From Sinohyriopsis cumingii (taxonomy: Eukaryota; Mollusca; Bivalvia; Unionida; Unionidae), in contig CM068824.1 of NCBI GenBank assembly GCA_028554795.2, positions 157,836,789 to 157,900,788 of the forward strand: a DNA stretch of 64,000 nt, given 5' to 3'. The notes under the pieces were generated by a model that did no database searches, was not told the origin of the DNA, and saw only the letters and a list, made by a program, of their open reading frames with translations. Position numbers and translations under genes: made by a program. Positions 48,134 through 59,060 of this stretch are shown piece after piece; the stretch's first letter is position 1; every line of letters starts with the position of its first letter.

Positions 48134-48710
48134 AGTAGTGAATGGGGTCACATTAGCGACAATGGGAACTAGCATTAAAAACCACCCTGGGTCTCTTTGG
48201 CGACAATGGAAATTTAACATTAACCACCCTGGGTCACTTTGGCGACAATGGAAATTTAACATGGGCAAAAAACCCTGGGTCACTCTGGCGACAAGGGAAT
48301 TTAACATTGGAGAAAGGAAATATCCATGCTAGGGACATTCTAGGGACAAAGGCATTCGAACAATGGAAATTTAACATAGGAGATATTGCTGGGTCACTCT
48401 AGGGACAAGGGGAATTGAACATGGGGAATAGAGTTTGGGTCTGTCTAGGGACAAGGGGAATTGAACATGGGAATAGAGTTTGGGCTTGTCTAGGGACAAG
48501 GGGAATTGAACATGGGAATAGAGTTTGGGTTTGTCTAGGGACAAGGGGAACTGAACATGTTAGAAAAAAAAACTACTTTAGGGACAAGGGGAATTGAACA
48601 TGGGATTTTTTTTTAAAAAAAAGTTTTTTAAAAAAAGGGTAGGCAATGGAAAGTCAGTCTCTTTTCGAGAAATGTGGGTGGCCCTGAAAAGGCCTTTGGT
48701 TTTATGTTAA
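48134..48710 (+). repeat. Left terminal inverted repeat of copy 3
   Basis: About 575 bp, longer than in copy 2 because of more subterminal units. Outer units carry GGCGACAA boxes at 42-46-bp spacing (48,156, 48,200, 48,242, 48,288); inner units carry CTAGGGACAAGGGGAATTGA at roughly 45-bp spacing up to about 48,600. The partner TIR is outside the window, so the length is an estimate. Confidence 0.8.
48680..48694 (-). terminator. Histone-type 3' stem-loop, one base short
   Basis: Minus strand GGCCTTTTCAGGGCC followed by ACCCACA and TTTCTCGAAAAGAGAC. One base of the 5' stem arm is missing compared with copy 2. 18 nt after the stop of the minus-strand gene. Confidence 0.75.
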
Positions 48711-48712
48711 TA

Positions 48713-48943
48713 TTAACATAGACGGCACCTGTCACATCTTCTTCTTCTTAAACTCCTTCTAACTGCAGGTCCATACACAAGTACCCTCTTGAGGCATCCT
48801 TGTCTTTCTATGTAAACTCTTCTCATCCATAGACTAGTATCTGTCCTATCGACAACAGTCCACTTGGACCTGACATACATGGGTATGTCCGTCCTGAACA
48901 TCATTGTTGACACAAGGGTGGAAGATTGAACGTCGGTCCACAT
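48713..48943 (-). CDS. Left-end gene 1: small basic protein
   Basis: 76 aa, same length and end position relative to the stem-loop as in copy 2, with about ten substitutions. The Arg-rich C-terminus and the RSKWTVVDRTDTSLWMRRVY centre are the conserved parts. Preservation of the frame in two separate insertions supports a functional protein. Confidence 0.68.
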   Translation of the reverse strand: MWTDVQSSTLVSTMMFRTDIPMYVRSKWTVVDRTDTSLWMRRVYIERQGCLKRVLVYGPAVRRSLRRRRCDRCRLC

Positions 48944-49108
48944 CTTGAGACTCCGACAACAGGTGAGTGATTGCGCTGAACTGCGCTTATTTATAGGGAG
49001 AGGCAGGATTGAAACGGATTGAGTTCATTGACCAATCCAAACACGCGTGACAAAATTCAGTCAGCCCGCATCCAATCCGAAGAGAGCAGTCTGTGACGTC
49101 ACGTGGTC

Positions 49109-49115
49109 TATATAG
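49109..49115 (+). promoter_or_regulatory. TATA box of left-end gene 2, cut off by a transposon
   Basis: TATATAG followed at once by the transposon insertion at 49,120, so the start codon (51,567) is now 2.4 kb away. CCAATCCA (about 49,033), CCAATCCG (about 49,072) and GACGTCAC (about 49,095) sites remain upstream. Confidence 0.6.
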
Positions 49116-49119
49116 ATTC

Positions 49120-51520
49120 CACTGGTCAACAGTGAAATCATTACTGACTTGAAAAGGCCCTAATCTGTAGTATTTTGGTGTGCCGAATACGAATATAACC
49201 GTGAAAAATTTGTATTGGCTCTCGTTTTGAAGATATTCATATACCTCATTTTATATGTTTCACTGTGTAAATTTCTCCAGTAGGACTGCAGCAACATCCG
49301 GAATAATGATGTAACATTGCATAATACCATCATGCTCACATCATCCACAGTTGATTGCATCATTTTCTGATGCAATGCAATACTAATGCCATGCGGCTGC
49401 TGAAGTAAGTTGACGTCAGCAGTGTACTATACATGTGTAGGCCTATTATACTAATGCCAGGCGGCTGCTGAAGCTGACGTAAGCAGTGTACTATATAAAG
49501 CCCAATCAGATAGGTTCAGCATTTAAAATATTTTAGACGTTGTGCGAGACAGTTCAAGCTACTGTTACATAAAACTTATTATTTTATCCATTTACGTACA
49601 ATAAAGAACAGTAATGCCTCGAAAGTGTGTTAATACCGCGGACAATTTTTGCTATATTTGTGGGGAAGTGACATTTGCCAACCAGAAGAAAAGTATCAAT
49701 TCTCAAGTGAAGAAGGCATATCATCTTTACTTTGGATGCAAGGTTGGTGACCAAGACAAGCCTTGGGCTCCACATATATGCTGTGCTACATGTACAACAC
49801 AGCTTTCACAGTGGTTGAATTGCAAAAGGTCATCAATGCCGTTTGCAGTCCCAATGGTGTGGAGAGAGCCAAGCAACCACCTAAATGACTGTTACTTCTG
49901 CTTGGTTCCTCCTCTTTCCGGCGGAATAAAGAAGCGAAAGAAGTCGAGAATAGTCTACCCAAACATTCCGTCTGCATTGAGACCAGTTCCACATGGTGAG
50001 GGACTTCCTATTCCAGAACCTCCAGCAGAATATTCTCTTGATTCATCTGACGAAGACAAAGGTGAGTCGACCTGTTCTTCTCCTGGTCCATCAGCATGCA
50101 GTGATCCAGATTTTCACTGTGGTGCATCATCAACCCCACACAGAATAACACAGGAAGAACTAAATGACCTGATTCGTGATTTGGACTTATCAAAGAACAA
50201 GGCAGAATTGCTAGGATCAAGACTCCAACAATGGAATCTTCTAGAAGAAGATGTCACAATTACTGCATATCGAAAGCGCCACCAGCAATTGGAGCCTTTC
50301 TTCAGAAAGGAAAGTAATCTGATATTCTGTTCCGATATTGAGGGCCTCATGAATGCTTTAAAAATCACTCATGACCCACAAGAATGGAGACTATTTGTGG
50401 ACTCTTCGAAACTGAGTCTCAAGGCTGTGCTTTTGCACAATGGAAACATTCTTCCATCTATTCCAGTAGCGTATGCTGTCCACATGAAAGAGACATACGA
50501 TAACTTAAGGCAGCTACTTAATTCCATTGAGTATAACAAGTACAGCTGGCACCTCTGTGGTGATTTGAAGGTAGTTGCCCTTTTAATGGGACTGCAGCAA
50601 GGATATACAAAATACATGTGTTTCTTATGCGAGTGGGATAGCCGAGCAAGGGAAATGCACTACATGAGGAAGGAATGGACTCACAGGCAGAATGTAGCCA
50701 TTGGAGAGAAGAATATCCAACACCCAGCTCTGGTTGAGGCTCAGAAAATCTTGCTACCACCCCTTCACATCAAACTAGGTTTGATGAAGAACTTCGTGAA
50801 AGCCATTGACCGGACTTTGCCAGCATTCCGATACCTGCATGAAAAATTCCCTCGACTCAGCGAAGCAAAGATTAAAGAGGGAGTTTTTGTGGGTCCTCAG
50901 ATTCGAGAGCTTTTCAAAGATGACCGGTTCAACAACTTGCTGGAAGGTGACGCGAAACAAGCATGGAATGCTTTTCGCCTAGTTTCTACAAACTTCCTCG
51001 GAAATGTTAGGGCAGAAAACTATAAGGAACTAGTAGAAGACATGTTGATGAAGTATAAGAAACTTGGCTGCAATATGTCTCTAAAGATTCACTTCCTTCA
51101 TTCCCATTTGGATTTCTTTCCTAGCAACTGTGGTATTGTTAGTGATGAACACGGCGAACGTTTTCATCAAGATATCGCAACAATGGAACAAAGATACCAG
51201 GGAAAATGGTCCACTACAATGCTGGCTGACTACTGCTGGACACTCCTCAGAGATGCTCCCGAACAGCTGTACAAGAGACAGGCGAAGAAATCTAAGATGT
51301 AGTCAATGACTTGATTTTTTATAGGTAGGCTATTACAGTTGACCTTTTACTATTGGAATGCATTTCGTTATGTAAACATTAATTTCTTGCAGATTACAAA
51401 AAAAACTAGAGCCAATTTTGCAATTTGACTGTCATATTCGTGTTCAGCACATAAAAATTGATAAGAATTGACTAATTTTATTTCAGTAACATGACTTTTG
51501 TAAAAATTTGTTGTCCAGTG
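49120..51520 (+). mobile_element. DNA transposon with CACTGG ends (CMC/CACTA-like)
   Basis: 2,401 bp absent from the same position of copy 2. The ends are CACTGGTCAACAG and, on the other strand, CACTGGACAACAA. It is flanked by TTC (49,117-49,119 and 51,521-51,523), a 3-bp target-site duplication. CACTG/CACTA tips with 2-3 bp duplications are typical of the CMC (CACTA/Mirage/Chapaev) group. It carries one intact gene. Two related 50-bp segments, GCGGCTGCTGAAG..., lie upstream of that gene (about 49,383-49,500). Confidence 0.88.
49614..51302 (+). CDS. Transposase-like protein, 562 aa, intact
   Basis: N-terminal Cys pairs (C13/C16, C56/C57/C60) suggest a zinc finger of the kind that binds transposon ends. 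The central part has acidic residues in VDSS (D263) and GDLK (D317), a CFLC pair (C336, C339) soon after, and DEHGERFH (E512/E515) near the end. D, D, then CxxC, then E is the layout described for CMC-group transposases, so I infer a DDE transposase; the exact residues need alignment. Similar proteins are common, unnamed, in arthropod and mollusc genomes (from memory). TATA TATATAAAG near 49,492 and CCAAT just after it precede the ATG. Confidence 0.75.
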   Translation: MPRKCVNTADNFCYICGEVTFANQKKSINSQVKKAYHLYFGCKVGDQDKPWAPHICCATCTTQLSQWLNCKRSSMPFAVPMVWREPSNHLNDCYFCLVPPLSGGIKKRKKSRIVYPNIPSALRPVPHGEGLPIPEPPAEYSLDSSDEDKGESTCSSPGPSACSDPDFHCGASSTPHRITQEELNDLIRDLDLSKNKAELLGSRLQQWNLLEEDVTITAYRKRHQQLEPFFRKESNLIFCSDIEGLMNALKITHDPQEWRLFVDSSKLSLKAVLLHNGNILPSIPVAYAVHMKETYDNLRQLLNSIEYNKYSWHLCGDLKVVALLMGLQQGYTKYMCFLCEWDSRAREMHYMRKEWTHRQNVAIGEKNIQHPALVEAQKILLPPLHIKLGLMKNFVKAIDRTLPAFRYLHEKFPRLSEAKIKEGVFVGPQIRELFKDDRFNNLLEGDAKQAWNAFRLVSTNFLGNVRAENYKELVEDMLMKYKKLGCNMSLKIHFLHSHLDFFPSNCGIVSDEHGERFHQDIATMEQRYQGKWSTTMLADYCWTLLRDAPEQLYKRQAKKSKM

Positions 51521-51566
51521 TTCGCTAGCGCCTGTGTGCAGTCAATCTATGCGACAGTGATTCAAC

Positions 51567-52123
51567 ATGACGGAAACTCAGAAAACGATTCACTGGGGTG
51601 CACCAGCAGTGGAGACCACCCAAGGGAACCCGGACTTACTTTCAGAAGAGGTACGTTGAGATTTTGTGGATTTTCTTACCTCGCAAGAATTTGTTCCGGA
51701 ACCTTCGTCTCATTCTTCATTACCGCAAGTGGAGAATTTTAGACAGAGACAGAAAGAAGAATTGGAGAAATTTATGCAACGACAAAAGGAAGCGGAACAA
51801 GCTTTTCTCCTACAGAAACAGCAACAGCAACAAGAAGAGGTAAGAAAAAACAACAAGAAGAAGAAGTAGCAGCAAAGAAACAAGAGGGTGAAAATCAAAC
51901 GGCTACGGTACTGTTGGACATTTTAGCGGAGTTAAGAAGTCTGAAACAAATGTATCAGACTTCTTTATCACGACCGAAGAGAATACGACCTTCCCGAGCT
52001 AAACACGCCAACCCTGTGACTAAGCCTACCGTACCACCTTTAGTGATTTCAACCCAATCATCATCATCAGAAGTAGGCCTCGGCCGTGGCAAAGGCTTAA
52101 GGCAGTTAAAGTTGATTGCTTAA
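51567..52123 (+). pseudogene. Left-end gene 2, broken and separated from its promoter
   Basis: Counterpart of 24,324-24,903. TGA at 51,657-51,659 replaces the TGG of copy 2. The A run after AGGTAAG (about 51,844-51,849) has 6 A, so the frame also changes there. The C-terminal half (DILAELRSLKQMYQTS) is open to 52,123. The promoter is 2.4 kb away because of the inserted transposon. Confidence 0.65.
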
Positions 52124-52144
52124 ACTCACCCCTACACCAAAAAA

Positions 52145-52160
52145 GGCCCTTTTCAGGGCC
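52145..52160 (+). terminator. Perfect histone-type 3' stem-loop
   Basis: GGCCCTTTTCAGGGCC, TTTC loop, 21 nt after the stop, directly followed by ACCCACTT and CTCGAAAAGAGAT. Confidence 0.87.
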
Positions 52161-52467
52161 ACCCACTTCTCTCGAAAAGAGATAGCCTTTCAATTTGCCA
52201 TTAACTCAAAAACCAACAAAATAACCCATTTTACCCTTATAGTACGTGTCTGTGTATGAGTGCGTGAGTGTAGCTTCTTATTTAAAATCAAAACTCAAAG
52301 ACACTTACCTTATATAATTAATGTATTCTTTTCTCCATAATTACAATCCAATTCACAATTCACAACAGAACACTTTAGAAATTACATTCACTTCTTCTGT
52401 TTCTTTTTTTACTCTCTCTTTTTTTTTCAATTTCTTCACCATCACAGTCTTTTCCTCCTCTTCCTCC

Positions 52468-52854
52468 TCACTTTCTTCCCTTCTTCTTCTGTTTCTTTTT
52501 CTTCACATGGCTGCTTTCTTCCGATGAAGAATCTGTCTCTTCTTCTGAAGAATGCCTCTCTTCTTCTGACTCCTCTTGTTTCATTTTTGGGCAATCCGGA
52601 GACCAATGTCCTTTTTCTTGACAATAATAACAGGTATCTTGACTTTTGTCTTTTCTAGCCCCTGTTTTTTTTCTTTTTTGACGGTCTGGACACTCTGAAG
52701 ACCAATGCCCTTTCTTCTGACAGATATAGCAAGTATCTTGGCTTTTATCTCGAAAGGAAGGAGAGTAGTCCGTCGGATGGTCTGAAGAGAATTTTCTAAT
52801 GACCCCTCGCAAAGCTCTGATGAAACGTTCGATTTGGCGGCTAGTCTCTTCCAT
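52468..52854 (-). CDS. CCHC zinc-knuckle protein
   Basis: 128 aa. Same two knuckles as copy 2 (CYICQKKGHWSSEC, CYYCQEKGHWSPDC) and an acidic Ser/Glu tail that is slightly shorter. Start chosen as in copy 2, downstream of the minus-strand TATA-like TATAAAAGGG near 52,910. Confidence 0.8.
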   Translation of the reverse strand: MEETSRQIERFIRALRGVIRKFSSDHPTDYSPSFRDKSQDTCYICQKKGHWSSECPDRQKRKKTGARKDKSQDTCYYCQEKGHWSPDCPKMKQEESEEERHSSEEETDSSSEESSHVKKKKQKKKGRK

Positions 52855-52990
52855 CGTTGTGCTCGGTTTGAGAGTGAAATGAATAGTGAAAGGACAAGAC
52901 ACACACACCCTTTTATACACGCTGGTTTGCCATGACTATAAATTAGTCTATGGTGTTTAAACTTGAGTCATTTGACGTTTTGCACTCAAG

Positions 52991-55900
52991 ATGAAACGAT
53001 CCTATTCATTCGAGAAGAAAGAAGAAGAAAGTAAGAGGCAGAAACGTGATCTATCGCCTCGTACCAGAGCTGAAGTCTTGGCACAAATTCATGCCAGTGA
53101 TTTTGAAGAGGACATGAGTGAACCAGAATCCGAACCCTCTAAACAAAGTTCACCACTCTTCGTCAACCCTGAAAAGTACTATTCCATTCGAGAGACGGAA
53201 AAACGCTCCTCTAGAAAATTTAGTACCACGGCTTACAAATACACGGTGAAGTTTAAAGATTTCAAGGCCGACGTACCCTTGGAGAAAGCAGAAGGGTTTA
53301 TCACCGAGATGTGGGATTCGTTGCTCACCGCACTCAAGCGACAATGTCAACCCAAAGAAGACGATCGCTTGACACTATCCATAGATCACGACAGCTTGAA
53401 ATCCCTTGTTTGGATCGAGTTTAGCAGACCGGCAGAACTAACCCTTTCCAAAGTCATGGACAAGATTCAACACGTACAACAATCTAATGATAAGTTTGAC
53501 ATCACCGATGGTAAAGCCACACTGAAAATGGCACACGTCTCTCTTCCTCAAGGGACAGGACGCAAAAAGGTCTTATTGGTGAACGACCTTCGCAGCACCA
53601 AAAATAGTCTCGTCCAAATTAACAACCCTCAAGACCACGTGTGTTTAGCCCGAGCCATCGTGGTGGGACGAACCTATGCCAACAAGAACGACACGACAGA
53701 ATGGAAAAGAGCCTGGAAAACTATTCAACGATCCGACCGAGCCAAACAACGAAACGAAGCAGAATTCCTGTTACAACAAGCCGGACTGTCCAAAGACACA
53801 CCCTGTGGCATTCCTGAGATGCAAAAATTGCAAGATGTCCTAGCTCCATTCTATACCTTGAAAGTGCACCCTCAAGAAATGCGCGGACCTCTGTTGTTTC
53901 GAGGGAAAGACTTTAAGGACGGAAAATACATTCATGTCTATTATCACGACGACCATTTCGATACCATTACCAGTATCACCGGATTCCTGGGATATGTTTA
54001 TTATTGTGAGAAATGTGACCATGGCCATAAAAATCGAGAACAACACAAACATTGTGGATGGAAATGCTCAGGATGTTTGGCCTCTCCACCCTGTCTGAGC
54101 GAAGGACAAGAAAGAGTACATTGTCCTGCTTGTCTGCGCACGTTTGTCAGCCCTGCCTGTTACCAACAACATCTGAAGACGCAAGGTTCACAGCAGAAAT
54201 GTGCTTGTCAACTGCTGAGATTGTGCCCTACGTGTGGACAAGGCCTACGTACCAACAGTACCAAGACACACGTATGTTCAGGACAAAAAATGTCACATTT
54301 GTCATCACATCGTGGACTTGGAACACGAATGCTACGTGCAAAAATACCAACCCCCACCAGAGAAAGAGGACGGTCACAAGAAGAAAGGCAATTTCATCTT
54401 TTTCGATTTCGAATGCATGCAAGAGACCGGCATTCACATTCCTAATTTCTGCGTGGCTCATCGAGCGTGCGAGAAGTGCATTCAGGAACCTATCTTCAGT
54501 CATTGCCCTCACTGCAGTAAGATTCCCGGAGGGCGTGAAAAAATCTTTCGAGGACCGAACACGTTAGCCGATTTTGCCCAATGGGTCTTAGACCCCATCG
54601 ACAAGACGTGGAGCAAAGAGGACATCGAACGTTACGGAGATTGTCATCGTCATGCCACAGTGATGGCTCACAATTTCTCCGGATACGATGGACAGTTTCT
54701 TTTGAGATACTATACGGAACAAGGCACCGAACGCCCTAAAGTCACTTTGAACGGAGCCAAAATCATTTTCATGCAAGTGGGACAAGTGCCTTTTAAAGAT
54801 TCGATGAGCTACTTGGCCATGCCTTTGAGTCGAATGCCTAAAACGTTTGGAATGACAGAAATGGCTAAAGGGTACTTTCCACACTTTTTCAATACGGAAG
54901 ACAATCAACACGCCGTTCTACCCCATTTACCTGAGGCTCACTATTACGACCCTGACAACATGCGTACCGAACAACGAGAAGCTTTATACGCTTGGTACCA
55001 GGCTCACGCCTCGGACCCTTTCGACTTTCAGGAAGAAATGTTAAAGTATTGTCGTTCCGACGTGGACATTTTACGGCGTTGCTGTGGAAAATTTCGAGAA
55101 CTGTTCATGGAACACGGAGGGGTCGATCCTTTGAAAGAAGCTTGCACCATTGCCAAAGCGTGTTCCTTAGTGTATCGACAAAGATTCATGCCTGAAAACA
55201 CCGTAGCTGTCATCAGTCCTCAAACGACCAACTTTGTCAAACGTCAATACTCGGTCAAAGCCCTACGTTGGTTACATTACTTGTGCGACAAGGAAGACAA
55301 GTAGATTCAGCATGCCCGCAACGGAGGAGGTGAAAAGACCATCGGAACGTATTCGGTCGATGGCTGGGACTTAGAAAACCCCAAGATCGTGTACGAGTTT
55401 AACGGTTGCTTATTTCACGGATGTCCCGTCTGTTACCCTGACCGTGGCACTAAAAATCAGTTTTTACAACGAACCATGGAAGACTTGTACCAGGACACTT
55501 GTCAGCGACGCCTAAAGTTGGAACAGGAAGGATACCAAGTGGTGAAAATGTGGGAACACGAGTACAATCACCGTATGAAAACCGATCCCGAGTATAAACG
55601 TGTCGTGGAAAGTTACAAGCTGATGGACCCCCTGAACCCGAGGGATAGTTTGTACGGAGGAAGGACCAATGCCACCTGTTTGCTGTACCAAGCCGACGAA
55701 AAGAAAGGAGAAGAAATCAAATACTTGGACGTGTGTTCGTTGTATCCTTACGTGTGCAAATATTGTCGCTTTCCTGCAGGGCACCCACAATTGCTGACTG
55801 AACACATCGACCTGAAAAACATTCGACAATACGAAGGCTTGATCAAGTGTAAAGTTTTGCCTCCCACGAACCTATACCATCCCGTCTTACCTCACCATTG

Positions 55901-57055
55901 CCAAGGCAAACTGATGTTTCCTTTGTGCCGTACTTGTGCCGAAACGTGCAACCAAGACCAACCTTGTCAGCACACCCAAGAAGAACGGGCCTTGACGGGA
56001 ACCTGGGTCAGCGTAGAATTGTTCAAAGCTCTGGACATGGGATACCAACTGTTAGAAGTGTACGAAATTTGTCACTTTCCCAAGACACAACAATACCACA
56101 AGGGTGACCCCATTCAGAAAGGCATTTTCGCCGACTACGTGGATGCCTTTTTGAAACTGAAACAAGAAGCCAGCGGAAATCATCCTGGTGTCACACTCCC
56201 GAAGACGAAAAGACATTTAAAGAGAAATAGTACGAACAAGAAGGCATCTCTTTAGACCACATCGAAAAAAACGAAGGCAGGCGATCGTTTGCCAAAGTGA
56301 TGTTAAATTGCTTGTGGGGCAAAATGGCACAACGACCGTGTTTACCCAAGACGGAATATTTGACAGAACCTTCCCGCTACTTCCAGATGATTCACGACAA
56401 AACCAAATACATGAAACACGTGGACGTCGTTCGAGAGGATTTGATCTTGGTCAATTACGAAGAAGATCTGGACTTTGTACAAGACGACCCTTTTGGAAAT
56501 GTCATCATTGCGGCTTACGTGACAGCTCATGCTCGCTTAAAATTGTACGAAGCTATAGAACTGTCAGGGGAACGTGTCCTGTACTTTGACACGGACAGTT
56601 GCATTTACATCCATCACCCGAGTCAACAGCACCCTGCCATCGAAGGAGACCGTTTAGGAGCCTGGACAGACGAACATCCCGACGACAAGATTCTAAGTTT
56701 CGTCAGTGGCGGTCCCAAAAATTACGGCTACGAATACCGGGACCCACAAGGAGAAGTGTACACGACGTGCAAAGTGAAAGGATTGACTCTGAATTATCGT
56801 ACCAGTCGTGTGGTCAACTTTGGGGTATTGAAAGAAGCCTTGCAATCGGAAGAGGATGAACACTTTAATGTGACCACCTATCAACCGAACAAGATTGTAC
56901 GTTTACCCACTCACCACATCATCAGTCGACCCTTGGAAAAAGTCTATCAAATCGTGTACCAGAAGCGAGTGCGACTTTCCAATCATTTCACCTTACCGTA
57001 TGGACACGTCGGTATTGGTCTGTATATGAAAAGGAACCCTAGGCAAGATCGATAG
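52991..57055 (+). pseudogene. PolB: Protein-primed DNA polymerase B, several breaks
   Basis: The N-terminal part is open from ATG 52,991 to 54,445. A short deletion near 54,283 (GGACAAAAAATG against GGAAAGAAAAAATG) shifts the frame. TAG at 55,303-55,305 replaces TGG. Another frame change near 56,176 is followed by TAG at 56,228. The last part (56,297 on) contains motif B LNCLWGK and motif C DTDS. The exonuclease II motif is HNFSGYDG, as expected. The C-terminus differs from copy 2 (GIGLYMKRN... instead of GIKHWL) because a deletion starts there. Confidence 0.92.
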
Positions 57056-57080
57056 TTCATTGTGACTACCAAGCGAAGAA

Positions 57081-57175
57081 GATGAATACTTTCAGAGAAA
57101 CACAAAACAAGTTTAGACAGGCACAATTCAAGTGTGGGGCTTCTGAAGTGGAATGCGATTGTGAGCCTTGTGACT
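57081..57175 (+). pseudogene. Remnant of the Cys-rich accessory gene
   Basis: Starts MNTFRETQNKF like copy 1 and ends after the CDCEPCD-type segment, where the sequence jumps to the 3' part of the membrane-protein gene. It marks a small island between two deletions. Confidence 0.65.
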
Positions 57176-57460
57176 TTTTCAACCTGTGGTAGTGACAGTA
57201 CCAGAAGAACCCGTCACCCAGGACAGGACTGTCGTGGAAAGGCCTGAAAGACCCTTTCGGGAGGACACTTGTGTGACCTTACCCCCTATAGAACTGGTCA
57301 GAACTTTACCCAAAACATGTTGTACAGACTCTTGTTTTTATTCCACGTTAATGGTTATCATGTGCCTTTTATCGTTGTACTTAAGCCTTTGGCTTTTATG
57401 TTTTTTGTCTTTCGTATTCATGTTTAAAACATTCAATAAACGTGTTCTGAAAAAAGTATA
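57176..57460 (+). pseudogene. Remnant of the tail-anchored membrane protein
   Basis: Keeps the TVPEEPVTQDRT, TCCTDSC and hydrophobic segments, but has no start codon of its own, and a 1-base loss near 57,400 changes the frame within the membrane span. Confidence 0.65.
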
Positions 57461-57511
57461 TAAACTCTCGTCTTGTTTGTTTTTTGTGTCACAAGTGACA
57501 TTCCTCACACT

Positions 57512-58240
57512 ATGGCTACCTCTGCTGTCTCTGCTCCCTCTTCCTCTACTGTCAAAGTCATCGACGAACACTTAGATCGTGCCAGTTGGGATGCTTTGTA
57601 TCTTCGCCATCCCTTTAACATGCTCATTGCTGGACCTAGCGGTTCAGGCAAAACCGAATTCGTCAAACGTTTGATCGAACACAAACATCATTTGATCGAT
57701 CGACCACCTCAGCGGATCGTGTGGTGTTACAAAGAGTGGCAATCGGCGTACAGCCTCTTGCGAGAAAGTCAAGGTGATTCCATCGTGTTTGTGGAAGGCA
57801 TTCCTAAAGAAGACGACGGCATCGTCTCTGACTCCCGTCAAACCCATTTGGTCATTTTTGACGACATGTTAGGAGAAGACGAAGAAGAAATTAAACTGTG
57901 GTTCACGCGCAAAGGGCATCACCGTAATGCCAGTGTCGTTTACATCACCCAAAATTTGTTTCAACAAAGTAAAGCCCATCGCACCATCAGTCTCAATGCG
58001 CATTACGTGGTCTTGTTTAAAAGCCCTCGAGATAAATCGCAAGTGCAAGTTTTAGCCAAACAGTTAGGAACGCCTTGGCTGACTCAGGCGTACGACGATG
58101 CCACTCAAACTCAACATGCCTATTTACTCGTCGATTTGAAACCTACGACCCCCGATGATTTGCGATTTCGTACCAAATTGTTTCATCACTGGTGTCAAGA
58201 CGGAGGGCCTGTCCTGTACACGTCTCCGTCTTCGTCTTAA
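57512..58240 (+). CDS. ATP: FtsK/HerA-type packaging ATPase, intact
   Basis: 242 aa. It would pump the element DNA into capsids. Walker A GPSGSGKT at 41-48 (K47), Walker B LVIFDD at 112-117 and the conserved ITQN at 144-147. The length fits A32-like ATPases of Polintons and related viruses. The ATG lies after a TATA at about 57,455 and matches the other copies. This is the only undamaged ATPase in the window. Confidence 0.94.
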   Translation: MATSAVSAPSSSTVKVIDEHLDRASWDALYLRHPFNMLIAGPSGSGKTEFVKRLIEHKHHLIDRPPQRIVWCYKEWQSAYSLLRESQGDSIVFVEGIPKEDDGIVSDSRQTHLVIFDDMLGEDEEEIKLWFTRKGHHRNASVVYITQNLFQQSKAHRTISLNAHYVVLFKSPRDKSQVQVLAKQLGTPWLTQAYDDATQTQHAYLLVDLKPTTPDDLRFRTKLFHHWCQDGGPVLYTSPSSS

Positions 58241-58302
58241 TCCCACCAAAAAATCTATAAAAACCTCAGACCCTTTTCGTCTGTCTCACACACATTTTGA
58301 AC

Positions 58303-59004
58303 ATGACGTCCCTTCAGTCGCATCTTCCCGGAGGGAGCGGTACTCTAGGAGGGGTCATCATTTGCTCTCTCTTAAGATGGGATCCTAATGCCCCCAAACT
58401 TCTCCCCAAGAAAAAAGTCCAACGAAGCTCCAAGAAGAAGAAGAAGAAAAAGACCAGGTCCCCAAGGAGAACTTATCCAGTGGCGGGACCCTCCTCTTAC
58501 CAGACACCACCCCGGAAAAAGAAAAGAAGCCCCCAGAAAAAGAAACAGAGAAAAAGTCCCCAGAAAAAGAAAAGTCCAGAGAAAACTAGTCGCAAGAGAG
58601 GCACTTCGGCCAGGACGCAACCTTACACTCGCAAACTACGACCTGCCACGGCGGTGACTGCGTCTCCAGCAGCCTCAAGTTCATCCACTTCTCCGTTGAT
58701 GACACCAAGAACTGAAGAGTACTTGGAGACGTTGATCACACCAAGAACTTCTCCGTTGATGACCCCAAGAAGAACTTCCCCAGTGGCAGGACCCTCCAAT
58801 TTAGTGGCAGTGGCTGCTGCTCACAAAGTACCTTCTCCCAAAATCAAAGTCCAAGAAAGATCGGGCATGTTACAAAGTTTACTGGATTTGTCCAAGCAAG
58901 AACTGGCTCGATTTAGTCCGTTGCGTACCCCTCCACGACGTGTCATGCCTGTCCTCAAGTTGATACGACGTAAAGACAATCAGTGGAGAGGCGTTCCAGT
59001 ATAA
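58303..59004 (+). CDS. Core-like DNA-binding protein with N-terminal deletion
   Basis: 233 aa, in frame. Compared with copy 2 it lacks about 80 residues of the folded N-terminal domain: MTSLQSHLP is joined directly to GGSGTLGG. The Lys/Ser-Pro repeats, the SPLMTP repeats and the C-terminal NQWRGVPV end remain. Loss of the domain without loss of frame may leave a DNA-binding tail protein. Confidence 0.7.
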   Translation: MTSLQSHLPGGSGTLGGVIICSLLRWDPNAPKLLPKKKVQRSSKKKKKKKTRSPRRTYPVAGPSSYQTPPRKKKRSPQKKKQRKSPQKKKSPEKTSRKRGTSARTQPYTRKLRPATAVTASPAASSSSTSPLMTPRTEEYLETLITPRTSPLMTPRRTSPVAGPSNLVAVAAAHKVPSPKIKVQERSGMLQSLLDLSKQELARFSPLRTPPRRVMPVLKLIRRKDNQWRGVPV

Positions 59005-59060
59005 AAAGGTGTGTGACCAAGTAGGGTATCAGTGTTTTTGGTGCTCCTGAAGACTCAAAG

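Noticed and set aside
48415..48597. Plus-strand repeat protein GNRVWVCLGTRG
   Set aside because: Same cause: TIR units of about 45 bp read in one frame.
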